Source: JBDSLU01 sp039916225 (lineage in GTDB: Bacteria > Acidobacteriota > Vicinamibacteria > Vicinamibacterales > Vicinamibacteraceae). Taken from it: a DNA stretch of 8,817 bases. The stretch is taken from contig JBDSLU010000084.1 in NCBI GenBank assembly GCA_039916225.1, positions 1 to 8,817 on the forward strand, read 5' to 3'. Of the stretch, positions 1 through 8,817 are shown one piece after another (the first letter of the stretch is position 1; the number at the start of each line of letters is the position of its first letter). The translations under genes were made by a program, and so were the position numbers. The notes under the pieces are model-generated. The model did no database searches and was not told where the DNA came from. It worked only from the letters and a program-made list of their open reading frames with translations.

Positions 1-66
1 CCGTGGCCAGCGTACTGCCACCGCCTCCGTGATGCAACTGCCGACGGTGCGGCCACGAAACGCGCA

Positions 67-83
67 CCAGTCGACACGACTGG
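67..83 (-). terminator. Candidate hairpin terminator after mrpG
   Basis: A perfect 7-bp inverted repeat (CCAGTCG, loop ACA, CGACTGG) lies 31 bases beyond the mrpG stop codon. Read on the minus strand it would form a compact stem-loop in the 3' end of the mrp transcript, followed shortly by a short T run (TTT) rather than a long U tract. Its position just after the last operon gene makes an intrinsic terminator plausible, but the stem is short and the U tract poor, so termination may be weak or Rho-dependent. The rest of positions 1-114 shows no gene or RNA I can support. Confidence 0.4.
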
Positions 84-114
84 ACAGTGCGGCGGTGATG
101 CCCCGGCCGCGTCG

Positions 115-480
115 TCAGCGGTCGCCGCCGGGGGCCGCTGGCGCGTCCGGCACGCCGGAGCCATCGCCGCGGCGCTCGTCCAGGACGGTGCCGCTCCACA
201 ACGGGACGTTGGCGAGGTACGCCGCGCGGGCGATGACGTTGGCCGCCACCGGGGTGGTGAGCAGGACGAACGCCCCGATGCTCGCCACCCGGATGAACGA
301 CGTGAAGTCGCCGAACGCGAGGCCGGCCCCGACCAGCAGGCAGCCCAGGCCGAGCGTCGACGCCTTGGTCGAGGCCTGCATGCGGGTGAACACGTCAGGC
401 ATGCGGAGGATCCCCACCGCGGCCAGCAGCGCAAAGGTCGACCCGGCCACCCACGACACACTGGTGAGGATCTCGATCAT
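115..480 (-). CDS. mrpG: Na+/H+ antiporter subunit G (MrpG/MnhG/PhaG)
   Basis: Small membrane subunit of the Mrp Na+/H+ antiporter, 121 residues, the usual size. Three hydrophobic segments are visible (about 3-24, 43-56, 64-84). The family signature is intact: GILRMPDVFTRMQASTKAS at 23-41, then TTPVAANVIARAAY at 75-88. Known role: MrpG packs with MrpE and MrpF in the non-transporter-like part of the complex and is needed for its activity. The ATG (478-480) overlaps the mrpF stop in an ATGA 4-bp overlap, so translation is probably coupled; only a weak GGGGA (minus strand, 489-493) precedes it. After about residue 97 there is a hydrophilic tail rich in Gly, Asp, Pro and Ala with no recognisable motif. 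It is the last gene of the operon. Identity is secure. Confidence 0.95.
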   Translation of the reverse strand: MIEILTSVSWVAGSTFALLAAVGILRMPDVFTRMQASTKASTLGLGCLLVGAGLAFGDFTSFIRVASIGAFVLLTTPVAANVIARAAYLANVPLWSGTVLDERRGDGSGVPDAPAAPGGDR

Positions 481-743
481 TCCGGGTGTCCCCGCTCGAC
501 GTAGGTCGCGTAGGCGATGGTGCCGACGAAGCCGATGAGCGCGATGACGAGCGCCGCGTCCAGCGTCGCTTCGACGCCGGTCGACGCCGCGAGCACCACG
601 ATCATCCCGACCACCAGCACGCCGATGAGATCCATCGCGACGATGCGGTCCGGCAGCGTCGGCCCCTTGACCAGCCGGACGACGGCGATCAGCAGCGAGA
701 CACCCAGGGTCGCCAGCGTATAGGCCGTCACCGTCTCGAGCAT
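477..743 (-). CDS. mrpF: Na+/H+ antiporter subunit F (MrpF/MnhF/PhaF)
   Basis: Small membrane subunit of the Mrp antiporter, 88 residues, three predicted membrane helices (about 5-23, 36-53, 60-80). Family hallmarks are present: GPTLPDRIVAMDLIG at 27-41 with Asp32 and Asp38, and the C-terminal helix beginning LDAALVIALIGFVGT at 61-75 with Asp62. In the family, MrpF is one of the subunits required for Na+/H+ exchange, and conserved acidic residues here have been implicated in function. The ATG start is supported by a GGAAGG Shine-Dalgarno on the minus strand (749-754), 5 bases upstream. A 40-bp gap separates it from mrpE, the largest gap in the operon; it contains an alternating CG run (754-764). 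Its stop overlaps the mrpG start by 4 bp. Confidence 0.95.
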   Translation of the reverse strand: MLETVTAYTLATLGVSLLIAVVRLVKGPTLPDRIVAMDLIGVLVVGMIVVLAASTGVEATLDAALVIALIGFVGTIAYATYVERGHPE

Positions 744-783
744 GTATCCCTTCCGCGCGCGCGCCGCGCCCGTGTCCGGCCCG

Positions 784-1254
784 TCATGCGAACAGCCGCT
801 TGACCCGGCGCTCGAAGCCGTCCTTCAGTTCCCGCCGGCTGGCCTCCGCGCTGTCCATGTGCATGACGTGCACGTAGAGCGTGCGCCGATCCTCGGACAA
901 GTCGACCGTCACGCTGCCCGGCGTGATGTTGATCAGCATCGAGAGGAGCAGGATTTCATGATCCGACGTCACGTCGAGCGGCACCGCCAGGACGGCCGGC
1001 CGGATGGCCGCCTGCGGCCGCAGCACGTCCCACGCCACTTTGACGTTGGCCAGCACGAGCTCCCAGAGGAAGAACACTGCCAGTTCGATCGCGTAGCCGG
1101 CCCGCGCGGTCATCGTCGAGGGCAGCACGCCGCCCTTCGACAGCAGCACCAGGATGCCGGAGCCGATGACCAGGCCGACCAGGAGGTTGGCGAGCGTGAT
1201 CTCGCCCTGCAGGGCGGCCCAGACGAGCGCGAGAAGGAGCCCGCCCAACAGCAT
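784..1254 (-). CDS. mrpE: Na+/H+ antiporter subunit E (MrpE/MnhE/PhaE)
   Basis: Mrp complex subunit E, 156 residues, typical length. Two or three hydrophobic helices occupy the N-terminal half (about 1-15, 20-38, 53-75), and a soluble cytoplasmic domain follows. Diagnostic motifs are ITPGSVTVDLS at 110-120 and LYVHVM at 127-132, both characteristic of MrpE and absent from respiratory complex I subunits. This helps show the cluster is Mrp and not a nuo operon. The ATG (1252-1254) lies one base after the mrpD stop; a strong GGGAGGGG (minus strand, 1264-1271) sits inside the mrpD 3' end, 9 bases upstream. The C-terminus is basic (RRVKRLFA). Family members help assemble and stabilise the E-F-G side of the complex. 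Identity is secure. Confidence 0.95.
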   Translation of the reverse strand: MLLGGLLLALVWAALQGEITLANLLVGLVIGSGILVLLSKGGVLPSTMTARAGYAIELAVFFLWELVLANVKVAWDVLRPQAAIRPAVLAVPLDVTSDHEILLLSMLINITPGSVTVDLSEDRRTLYVHVMHMDSAEASRRELKDGFERRVKRLFA

Positions 1255-1255
1255 C

Positions 1256-2737
1256 CTACGGCGCCCCTCCCAGAACCGCGCGGACGTACAGGTCGCGCTG
1301 CAGCAGCTGCTGCGCGCTGCGCGAGGCGAGGTCGAACAGCGGCCCGGCCGCGACCGTCATGGCGAGTGTTGCGAGGCTGAGCGCGCCGATGGTGACGAGC
1401 AGGGGCAGGCCGGGCCGTCCCGCATCCGGTGTCCCGTCCGCGGGCCGCCAGAACGTCTCGACCCACGTCCGCCCCATCGAGAGCAGGGTCAGCAGGCTCA
1501 CCACGAGGACGATGGCGCCGATGACGTAGGCGCCGGCGCCGAACGCCCCTTGCAGGATGGCGAGCTTGCCGAGGAACCCCGACAGCGGGGGCACGCCGGC
1601 GAGCGAGAACAGCGGGATGGCGGCCAGGACCGTCAGCACCGGGTGATCCTTGTAGAGGCCGCCAAGGGCCGCCATGTCCGTCGTCCGCCGCAGCCGCAGC
1701 AGGGCGCCGCCGACCAGGAACAGGTTGGTGATGACGACGATGTGGTGCAGCACGTAGAAGATGGCGCCAGCCAACGCCGCCGGCGTGAGCAGGGCGAGGC
1801 TGGCGGTGGTGTAGCCGATGTGCCCGACCAGGTTGAAGGAGAGGACGCGACGGAAGTCCCGCTCGTTCAGGGCCGCGACGAGGCCGACCAGCATCGTCGC
1901 CGCCGACATCGTCAGCAGGAGCAGGAAGAGACCCGGAGGCTCGCCCTGGAACAGCAGCGTGAAGGTCCGCAGCAGGGCGTAGACGCCGACCTTCGTCAGG
2001 AGTCCGGCGAACGCCGCGCCGATGATCGCGGGCGGGGTGTGGTACGACGCCGGCAGCCAGAAGAACAGCGGGAACAGCCCGGCCTTGATGCTGAAGGCGA
2101 TCAGCAGCAGCACCGCCAGCACGATGTCGATCCCCGGACTCTGGATGGCCGGCCACACGCGCGCGAGGTGGGCCATGTTCAGGGTGCCGGCCGCGCCGTA
2201 GAGCAATCCGAGCGCGGTCAGGAAGATCGACGACGCGATCAGGTTGATGGCGACGTACTTGAACGACGCCTCCACCTGGGCCGTCGTCCGGTGCAGCGCC
2301 ATCAGCACGAAGGACGCCACCAGCATGACCTCGAACCACACGTAGAGGTTGAAGAGGTCGCCGGTCAGGAAGGCGCCGGACACCCCCATCAGCAGGATCT
2401 GGATCAGCGGGTGGTAGCCGAAGGCTTCACGCTGCGGATCGACTCCGGCGAAGGCCGCCGCGGTGACGGCCACGCCGACCACGCCGACCGCGACCACGAG
2501 CATGGCCGACAGCAGGTCGGCGACGAGGGTGATGCCGAACGGGGCCGGCCAGCCGCCGATCTGCAGCACCTGGATGCCGGCGGTATCGACCTGCCGGAAC
2601 AGCGCGATGGCCACGCCGAGCAAGGCGACCATCGACGCCAGCGCCACCCACCGCTGGACCAGCGGTCGCTTCGGCAGCAGCATCAGGATCGCCGCCGTGC
2701 TGAGCGGGATCAGGATGGGGAGCACCAGCAGGCTCAC
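1256..2737 (-). CDS. mrpD: Na+/H+ antiporter subunit D (MrpD/MnhD/PhaD)
   Basis: Antiporter-like proton-translocating subunit, 493 residues, homologous to NuoN/NuoM of complex I, with about 14 membrane helices. Residues known to form the proton path in this family are present: Glu136 in WFEV, Lys218 in FSIKAG followed by the LFPLFFWLP stretch, Lys249 in LLTKVG, His331/His332, and Lys391 in SGFLGK. NERDFRRVLSFNLVGHIGY at 291-309 is also characteristic. The start codon is GTG (2735-2737), overlapping the mrpC stop as GTGA; a GGAGG on the minus strand (2743-2747) lies 5 bases upstream and fixes this start. There is no frameshift and all key charges are intact. It works with MrpA as one of the two large channel-like subunits. 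Its distinction from MrpA is clear from length and lack of the C-terminal MrpA domain. Confidence 0.96.
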   Translation of the reverse strand: MSLLVLPILIPLSTAAILMLLPKRPLVQRWVALASMVALLGVAIALFRQVDTAGIQVLQIGGWPAPFGITLVADLLSAMLVVAVGVVGVAVTAAAFAGVDPQREAFGYHPLIQILLMGVSGAFLTGDLFNLYVWFEVMLVASFVLMALHRTTAQVEASFKYVAINLIASSIFLTALGLLYGAAGTLNMAHLARVWPAIQSPGIDIVLAVLLLIAFSIKAGLFPLFFWLPASYHTPPAIIGAAFAGLLTKVGVYALLRTFTLLFQGEPPGLFLLLLTMSAATMLVGLVAALNERDFRRVLSFNLVGHIGYTTASLALLTPAALAGAIFYVLHHIVVITNLFLVGGALLRLRRTTDMAALGGLYKDHPVLTVLAAIPLFSLAGVPPLSGFLGKLAILQGAFGAGAYVIGAIVLVVSLLTLLSMGRTWVETFWRPADGTPDAGRPGLPLLVTIGALSLATLAMTVAAGPLFDLASRSAQQLLQRDLYVRAVLGGAP

Positions 2738-3078
2738 CGTTCCCTCCCCACGTCATCGACGTCGTCCGTCCCGAGCGTCTCGTGGACGCGGTGCGCCAGC
2801 ACCAGGGCGAAGGCGAGCAGCCCGAAGCCGATGACGATGGCGGTGAGGACCAGCGCCTGCGGCACCGGGTCGGCGTAGGGCGGCACCAGCCGATCGGCGC
2901 CGGCCGCGACCAGCGGCGGGTGCGCGCGCGTGAGCCCGCCGGCGGCGAAGATCAGCAGGTTGGTCCCGTTCGACAGCAGGCCGAGGCCGATGATGAGCTG
3001 AGCCAGGCGGCGGCGGAGCATCAGGTAGATCCCCACCGCGTAGAGCACACCGGACGCGAGCGCCAGCAGCACTTCCAC
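2734..3078 (-). CDS. mrpC: Na+/H+ antiporter subunit C (MrpC/MnhC/PhaC)
   Basis: NuoK-like subunit of the Mrp antiporter, 114 residues with three membrane helices (about 3-21, 26-47, 74-97). Family motifs: GLGLLSNGTNLLIF at 31-44 and DPVPQALVLTAIVIGFG at 70-86. The start is GTG (3076-3078), directly abutting the TGA stop of the fused mrpAB gene with no spacer; GAGGAG on the minus strand (3085-3090), inside the mrpAB 3' end, is 6 bases upstream and supports this start. The short C-terminal tail is acidic then basic (DDVDDVGRER). MrpC bridges the MrpA C-terminal part and MrpD in the complex, in the way NuoK bridges its neighbours. Identity is secure. Confidence 0.95.
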   Translation of the reverse strand: MEVLLALASGVLYAVGIYLMLRRRLAQLIIGLGLLSNGTNLLIFAAGGLTRAHPPLVAAGADRLVPPYADPVPQALVLTAIVIGFGLLAFALVLAHRVHETLGTDDVDDVGRER

Positions 3079-5793
<2,715 letters not shown>

Positions 5794-5990
5794 CGCCGGA
5801 CCGGCGCGAGCGGGCGACCGGCGCCCACGACTGGCCCCACCGTACCATCTCCGGCCAACTCGGAGGCTGCCGGATCGGCAATCGTCGTGTTCGCCGCCAG
5901 CACGGCTGGGCACTCGACTTGCAATGTCGCGGGCGATACCCGGCCCGGGACTGGCCGGAGGCCGCCCGTGGGACTGAAAAGAGCGCACCG
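5794..5990. promoter_or_regulatory. Divergent intergenic region between mrpAB and the AI-2E family permease
   Basis: This 197-bp gap separates two divergently transcribed genes and must contain the promoters of both, unless either is read from further away. I found no convincing -35/-10 pair on either strand; TTGCAA at 5919-5924 is the nearest to a -35 box but has no well-spaced partner. Three perfect short palindromes are present: CGCCGG-A-CCGGCG (5794-5806), TGCCG-GAT-CGGCA (5868-5880) and CCCGG-C-CCGGG (5939-5949). Any of them could be an operator, but such motifs are common by chance in GC-rich DNA. In-frame reading can be extended into the region from both sides, but without family-like protein sequence. 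Confidence 0.45.
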
Positions 5991-7916
5991 ATGACCGACG
6001 ACGACCAGCTGGCGGGATACGACGGAGCGACGCCGGGCCGGTCGGCGATCGGTGCCGGCCACGTCCCGCCGTCGTCCGCTCCTGAAATCAAGAGTCTGGT
6101 CGGAATGGCCGTGGCGGCCATCGTCATCGCCGCGCTCTACCTCGCGCAGGACGTGCTCGTCCCGATCACCCTCGCGGTAATGCTGTCGTTCGTCCTCTCG
6201 CCGCTCACCGATCTTCTGCGCCGCATCGGCCTGTGGCGGGGGCCGTCGGTGATCCTGAGCGTCCTGCTGGCGCTGGCGGTGATTGGCGTCCTCGGGACGC
6301 TGATCGGCAGTCAGGCGGCTCGGCTGGCTGCCGATGCGCCACGCTACGCCGAAGCCATCGAAGAGAAGATCGGCGGCGTCCAAGCCTTCGCCACGGCCCG
6401 ACTGGGGTTCGTGGGTCGGATGATCGGTGCGACGGGCGAGCCCGCCGCCGAACCCGCCGGACCGCCCGTTGCTCCGGGCCGGGCGACGGCGACTGCTGCC
6501 TCGCCGGCGTCGCCGCAGCCGGTGCTCGTCGAACTGGCGCGGCCGCGGACCTCTGCCCTCACGGTGGCCCGGACGATTCTCGAGCCGATTCTCGCGCCGC
6601 TCGAGACCACCTTCCTCGTGCTCATCGTCGCGGTCTTCATCCTGGTGCAGAAGGAAGACCTCCGCGACCGCTTCATCCGCGTCTTCGGCTCGTCCGATCT
6701 GCATCGGACGACGCTGGCGCTCGACGACGCGGGACAGCGTCTGAGCCGGTTCTTCATCTCGCAGCTCGGCGTCAACGCGAGCTTCGGGCTGGTGATCGGC
6801 GTCGGTTTGTGGGTGATCGGGATTCCGACGCCGGCGCTGTGGGGAGGCCTGGCCGGGCTGCTGCGGTTCGTGCCCTACATCGGGCCCCTGCTGGCGGTGG
6901 TGCCACCGCTCGCCCTGGGCGCGGCTATCGATCCGGAGTGGTGGACGGCGGCGCAGGTTGCCCTCCTGTTCCTCGTGGTCGAGCCGCTCACCGCCTACGT
7001 CGTCGAGCCCCTGCTCTACGGACACTCGACCGGCCTGTCGCCGGCCTCGGTCATCGTGGCGGCGATATTCTGGACGTGGCTGTGGGGACCGATCGGCCTG
7101 ATCCTGTCGACGCCGCTGACGCTGTGCCTGGTCGTGATGGGGCGTCATGTCCGGTCGCTCGAGTTCTTCGACGTGCTGCTCGGCGACCGGCCCCCGCTAT
7201 CGGCGGTCGACACCTTCTACCAGCGCATCCTGGCCGACAACCCCGACGAGGCCCTCGCCAACGCCGAAGGCATGCTGGCCGAGCGCTCGCTGCTCGACTA
7301 CTACGACAGCGTGGTCCTGCCGGCCTTGCAGCTGGCGGCGGCCGACGAAGCCCTCGGCAAGCTGACGCGCGAGCGGTCGCTGGAGATGAGCCGCGCGATG
7401 CTTGGCGTGATCGACGAATTGTCCGAGCACGTCGACGTGCCCGCCACTGACGGCAAGGCACCAGCCGCTGTGTCGCCGCCGGCCGTCGGCGTGGTGGCCT
7501 GCGTCGCCGGCCGTGGTTCCTTCGACGATGCCGTCGCGGCCATGCTGGCGCAGCTGCTGGCGCGACGCGGCCTGGCTAGCCGTCATGTCCCGCACAACGC
7601 CGTCTCGCGCGAGGCCATCGAGCAGACGGACCTCATGAACGTCGCGGCCGTCGTCGTGTCCTATCTCGAGCTGGAGGGCCTGCCGACGCGCCTGCGGTCC
7701 CTCGTCAAGCGCTTGCGGACCCGGCTGCCGAACGCGAAGATCATCGTCGGCCTCTGGCCTGAGGGCGACGCGACTCTCAGTGATCTCGACGCCCAGCGGG
7801 TGCTCGCCGCCGACGTCCATGTCGGCTCGCTGCGGGCGGCGGTCGACGCCGCCGTGGCCGCGGTCAGCGGTCCCCAGTTGCCCGAGGCCGTCGCCGTCGC
7901 CCGGCCGGTGGTGTAG
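5991..7916 (+). CDS. AI-2E/PerM (UPF0118) family permease with soluble C-terminal extension
   Basis: 641-residue membrane protein. A hydrophilic N-terminus (1-33) is followed by helices at about 36-53, 55-70 and 86-107. Next comes a soluble stretch with an Ala/Pro/Gly-rich insert (about 147-180), then helices at about 205-220, 257-277, 280-311, 320-340 and 350-384. Family signatures: ISQLGVNASFGLVIG at 256-270, LRFVPYIGPLLAVVPP at 291-306 and EPLLYGHSTGLSP at 339-351. The family exports small molecules or ions; substrate cannot be read from sequence. After the last helix comes a soluble, presumably cytoplasmic part: a helical segment (about 398-480), a Pro/Ala linker, and a Rossmann-like alpha/beta segment (about 497-625) beginning VGVVACVAGRGSFDD. 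The arrangement recalls cobalamin-binding modules, but no DxHxxG motif is present. The ATG is chosen because family-like sequence starts soon after and AAAAGAG (5977-5983) gives a weak ribosome site 7 bases upstream. Specific function is unknown. Confidence 0.88.
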   Translation: MTDDDQLAGYDGATPGRSAIGAGHVPPSSAPEIKSLVGMAVAAIVIAALYLAQDVLVPITLAVMLSFVLSPLTDLLRRIGLWRGPSVILSVLLALAVIGVLGTLIGSQAARLAADAPRYAEAIEEKIGGVQAFATARLGFVGRMIGATGEPAAEPAGPPVAPGRATATAASPASPQPVLVELARPRTSALTVARTILEPILAPLETTFLVLIVAVFILVQKEDLRDRFIRVFGSSDLHRTTLALDDAGQRLSRFFISQLGVNASFGLVIGVGLWVIGIPTPALWGGLAGLLRFVPYIGPLLAVVPPLALGAAIDPEWWTAAQVALLFLVVEPLTAYVVEPLLYGHSTGLSPASVIVAAIFWTWLWGPIGLILSTPLTLCLVVMGRHVRSLEFFDVLLGDRPPLSAVDTFYQRILADNPDEALANAEGMLAERSLLDYYDSVVLPALQLAAADEALGKLTRERSLEMSRAMLGVIDELSEHVDVPATDGKAPAAVSPPAVGVVACVAGRGSFDDAVAAMLAQLLARRGLASRHVPHNAVSREAIEQTDLMNVAAVVVSYLELEGLPTRLRSLVKRLRTRLPNAKIIVGLWPEGDATLSDLDAQRVLAADVHVGSLRAAVDAAVAAVSGPQLPEAVAVARPVV

Positions 7917-8058
7917 GCGACGAACCGCGTACGCGACTCTTCCATTCAGACGAGCACTCCAGCACGCTCGACGCCGTCCACCGGTCGAGGCATGATGGGC
8001 GGGCCCCCTTTCTTTCCGCGACGCCCGCGCCGCACTGCGCGCCGGTGGCGGAGGCCTC
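7917..8058 (+). other. 142-bp intergenic region, no clear terminator
   Basis: Gap between the permease and the beta-propeller gene, both on the plus strand. It holds a 10-bp palindrome CGCGTACGCG (7926-7935) just after the permease stop, and a GC-rich stretch followed by a pyrimidine run (GGGCCCCCTTTCTTTCC, 8001-8017). The only stem possible before the run is three to four base pairs, so I do not call a terminator. No promoter could be assigned with confidence; the gap is long enough for the downstream gene to have its own. Confidence 0.35.
8050..8054 (+). promoter_or_regulatory. Ribosome binding site of the beta-propeller gene
   Basis: A consensus GGAGG lies 4 bases before the ATG at 8059. 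The spacer is slightly short, but this is the only ATG in the frame near the start of a clear signal peptide, so the two observations support each other. Confidence 0.6.
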
Positions 8059-8817
8059 ATGCCTCGATTCGATATCCGAAGCGTGCTTGTCGCTGTGGTC
8101 CTGCTCGCTGCCGTTTCCGGTGAGGCGGCGGGTCAGCCGGGCATCCGTGCCTACGTGGCCAATCGCGGGGCCTCGACCCTGACGGTCGTCGACTTGTTCG
8201 CGGCCGCGGTCGAGCGGACGATCGCGCTCGAGGCGCCGCCCCACGACGTCGTGCTGGCGGACGGCCGCGTCTTCGTCTCGCTGCCGACCGTCAATCGCCT
8301 CGCCATTGTCGACCCGATATCGCTGACCGTGACGGGCTCGGTGGCCGTCCCCGCCGCGCCACGCGATCTCGATCAACGGGACCAGGCGCTGGGTGCGCAA
8401 CGCATCTACATCAGCACCGATGACGGGCTGCGCGTCTACGACACGGCGGCGAACACGTTGTCACCAGCGATTGCCGTCGGCCCGGGGCCGCTGCGCGCCA
8501 TCGAGGCCGGCAACGCGGCCTCCTTCGCGTTCGAGGACCGGGCGTTCGTTGCGGCGTGCGACGGCGGGGCGGCGTTGCGGGCCGTGACCGTGTCGACCGG
8601 CGCCGTCTCGATGCCCATTGCCACGGGCGCCGGACCGTGCGCGGTGCTGATGACGTCCAACGCGCTCTACGTCGCCAACACCGCCGACGACACGGTGACG
8701 GTCTTCAGCCCAGCGCTGACGAATCCGCTGACCGTGCCGGTGGCCGACATGCCGATCGGACTCGCCTGGACCCCGACCGGCGTGTGGGTCGCCTCGGCCA
8801 GTGGCACGCTGACGGCT
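8059..8817 (+). CDS. Exported YVTN-type beta-propeller repeat protein, 3' end outside window
   Basis: The frame is open from the ATG at 8059 to the last base of the window (253 codons, no stop), so the gene is cut by the window edge. The N-terminus is a signal peptide: Arg3 and Arg7, a hydrophobic core at about 9-19 (VLVAVVLLAAVSG), and a small-residue cleavage region near EAAGQ (22-26), so the protein is predicted to be exported. The mature part repeats a beta-propeller pattern about every 35-50 residues: AYVANRGASTLTVVDL (31-46), VFVSLPTVNRLAIVDP (71-86), IYISTDDGLRVYDT (116-129), AFVAACDGG with AVTVSTG (162-181), LYVANTADDTVTVFSP (203-218) and VWVASASGTLT (242-252). That makes at least six blades or partial blades. 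Such proteins are binding or scaffold folds, sometimes enzymatic; no catalytic residues can be named, and substrate and partner are unknown. A C-terminal sorting or additional domain may lie outside the window. Confidence 0.82.
   Translation, partial: MPRFDIRSVLVAVVLLAAVSGEAAGQPGIRAYVANRGASTLTVVDLFAAAVERTIALEAPPHDVVLADGRVFVSLPTVNRLAIVDPISLTVTGSVAVPAAPRDLDQRDQALGAQRIYISTDDGLRVYDTAANTLSPAIAVGPGPLRAIEAGNAASFAFEDRAFVAACDGGAALRAVTVSTGAVSMPIATGAGPCAVLMTSNALYVANTADDTVTVFSPALTNPLTVPVADMPIGLAWTPTGVWVASASGTLTA

Noticed and set aside
754..764. Alternating CG run (possible Z-DNA) in the mrpE-mrpF gap
   Set aside because: Eleven bases of alternating CG is unremarkable at this GC content.
1154..2878. 574-residue plus-strand open frame antisense to mrpD
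   Set aside because: Same low-complexity Arg/Gln/Asp/His/Glu composition, and it overlaps mrpD and parts of mrpE and mrpC on the opposite strand; no recognisable domain.
5794..5988. N-terminal extension of MrpAB by 65 residues to an ATG at 5986-5988
   Set aside because: The extension is Arg/Gly/Ser-rich and not membrane-like, whereas MrpA proteins begin with a hydrophobic helix matching the ATG at 5791-5793.
7479..7870. Calling the permease tail a cobalamin-binding domain outright
   Set aside because: The conserved DxHxxG motif is missing; only the general helical-plus-Rossmann arrangement suggests a relationship.
7997..8017. Possible intrinsic terminator GGG...CCC plus TTTCTTT between permease and propeller genes
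   Set aside because: The stem is only three to four pairs and the T run is interrupted by C; too weak to call.
7197..8060. 287-residue minus-strand open frame opposite the permease C-terminus
   Set aside because: Arg/His/Gly-rich shadow sequence with no domain; the plus-strand frame is continuous with the permease and has alternating hydrophobic strands.

Overview
This is a GC-rich (by eye about two thirds G+C or more), densely coding bacterial window with no mobile elements, RNA genes or CRISPR arrays that I can see. Codon third positions are almost all G or C. Gene starts mostly carry Shine-Dalgarno sequences, and the last gene encodes a protein with a Sec-type signal peptide, so this is a bacterium. 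The gene set (six-gene Mrp antiporter with a fused MrpAB, AI-2E/PerM-type permease with a soluble tail, secreted YVTN-type beta-propeller) would suit a Gram-negative such as an Acidobacteriota or Proteobacteria member. That taxonomic guess is weak and rests on no marker gene.

Left part (115-5793, minus strand): a complete Mrp (Mnh/Pha) multi-subunit Na+/H+ antiporter operon, transcribed right to left as mrpAB-mrpC-mrpD-mrpE-mrpF-mrpG. MrpA and MrpB are fused in one 904-residue protein. The genes are very tightly packed: mrpAB and mrpC abut (TGA then GTG), mrpC/mrpD overlap by 4 bp, mrpD and mrpE are 1 bp apart, mrpE and mrpF 40 bp apart, and mrpF/mrpG overlap by 4 bp. This indicates one transcript and translational coupling. 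All subunits show intact family motifs, so the complex is predicted to be functional. A short perfect hairpin at 67-83 just past mrpG is a candidate terminator; positions 1-114 otherwise hold nothing I can identify.

Middle (5794-5990): a 197-bp divergent intergenic region that must hold the start signals for both the mrp operon and the gene to its right. It contains three short perfect palindromes, one of which touches the mrpA start codon.

Right part (5991-8817, plus strand): an AI-2E/PerM (former UPF0118) family permease, 641 residues, with a roughly 240-residue soluble C-terminal extension. The extension looks like a helical segment followed by a Rossmann-like segment, reminiscent of cobalamin-binding modules but without the usual B12-ligating histidine motif. 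After a 142-bp gap comes the start of an exported beta-propeller protein that runs off the window edge.

Working together: the Mrp complex uses the proton motive force to expel Na+ and so supports pH, salt and bile-type stress tolerance. The divergent permease belongs to a family in which at least one halophile member has been reported as a Na+(Li+)/H+ antiporter, so the locus could be an ion-homeostasis cluster, but this link is inference from adjacency only. Most of the window is a conventional antiporter operon. The least-described element is the soluble C-terminal part of the permease.
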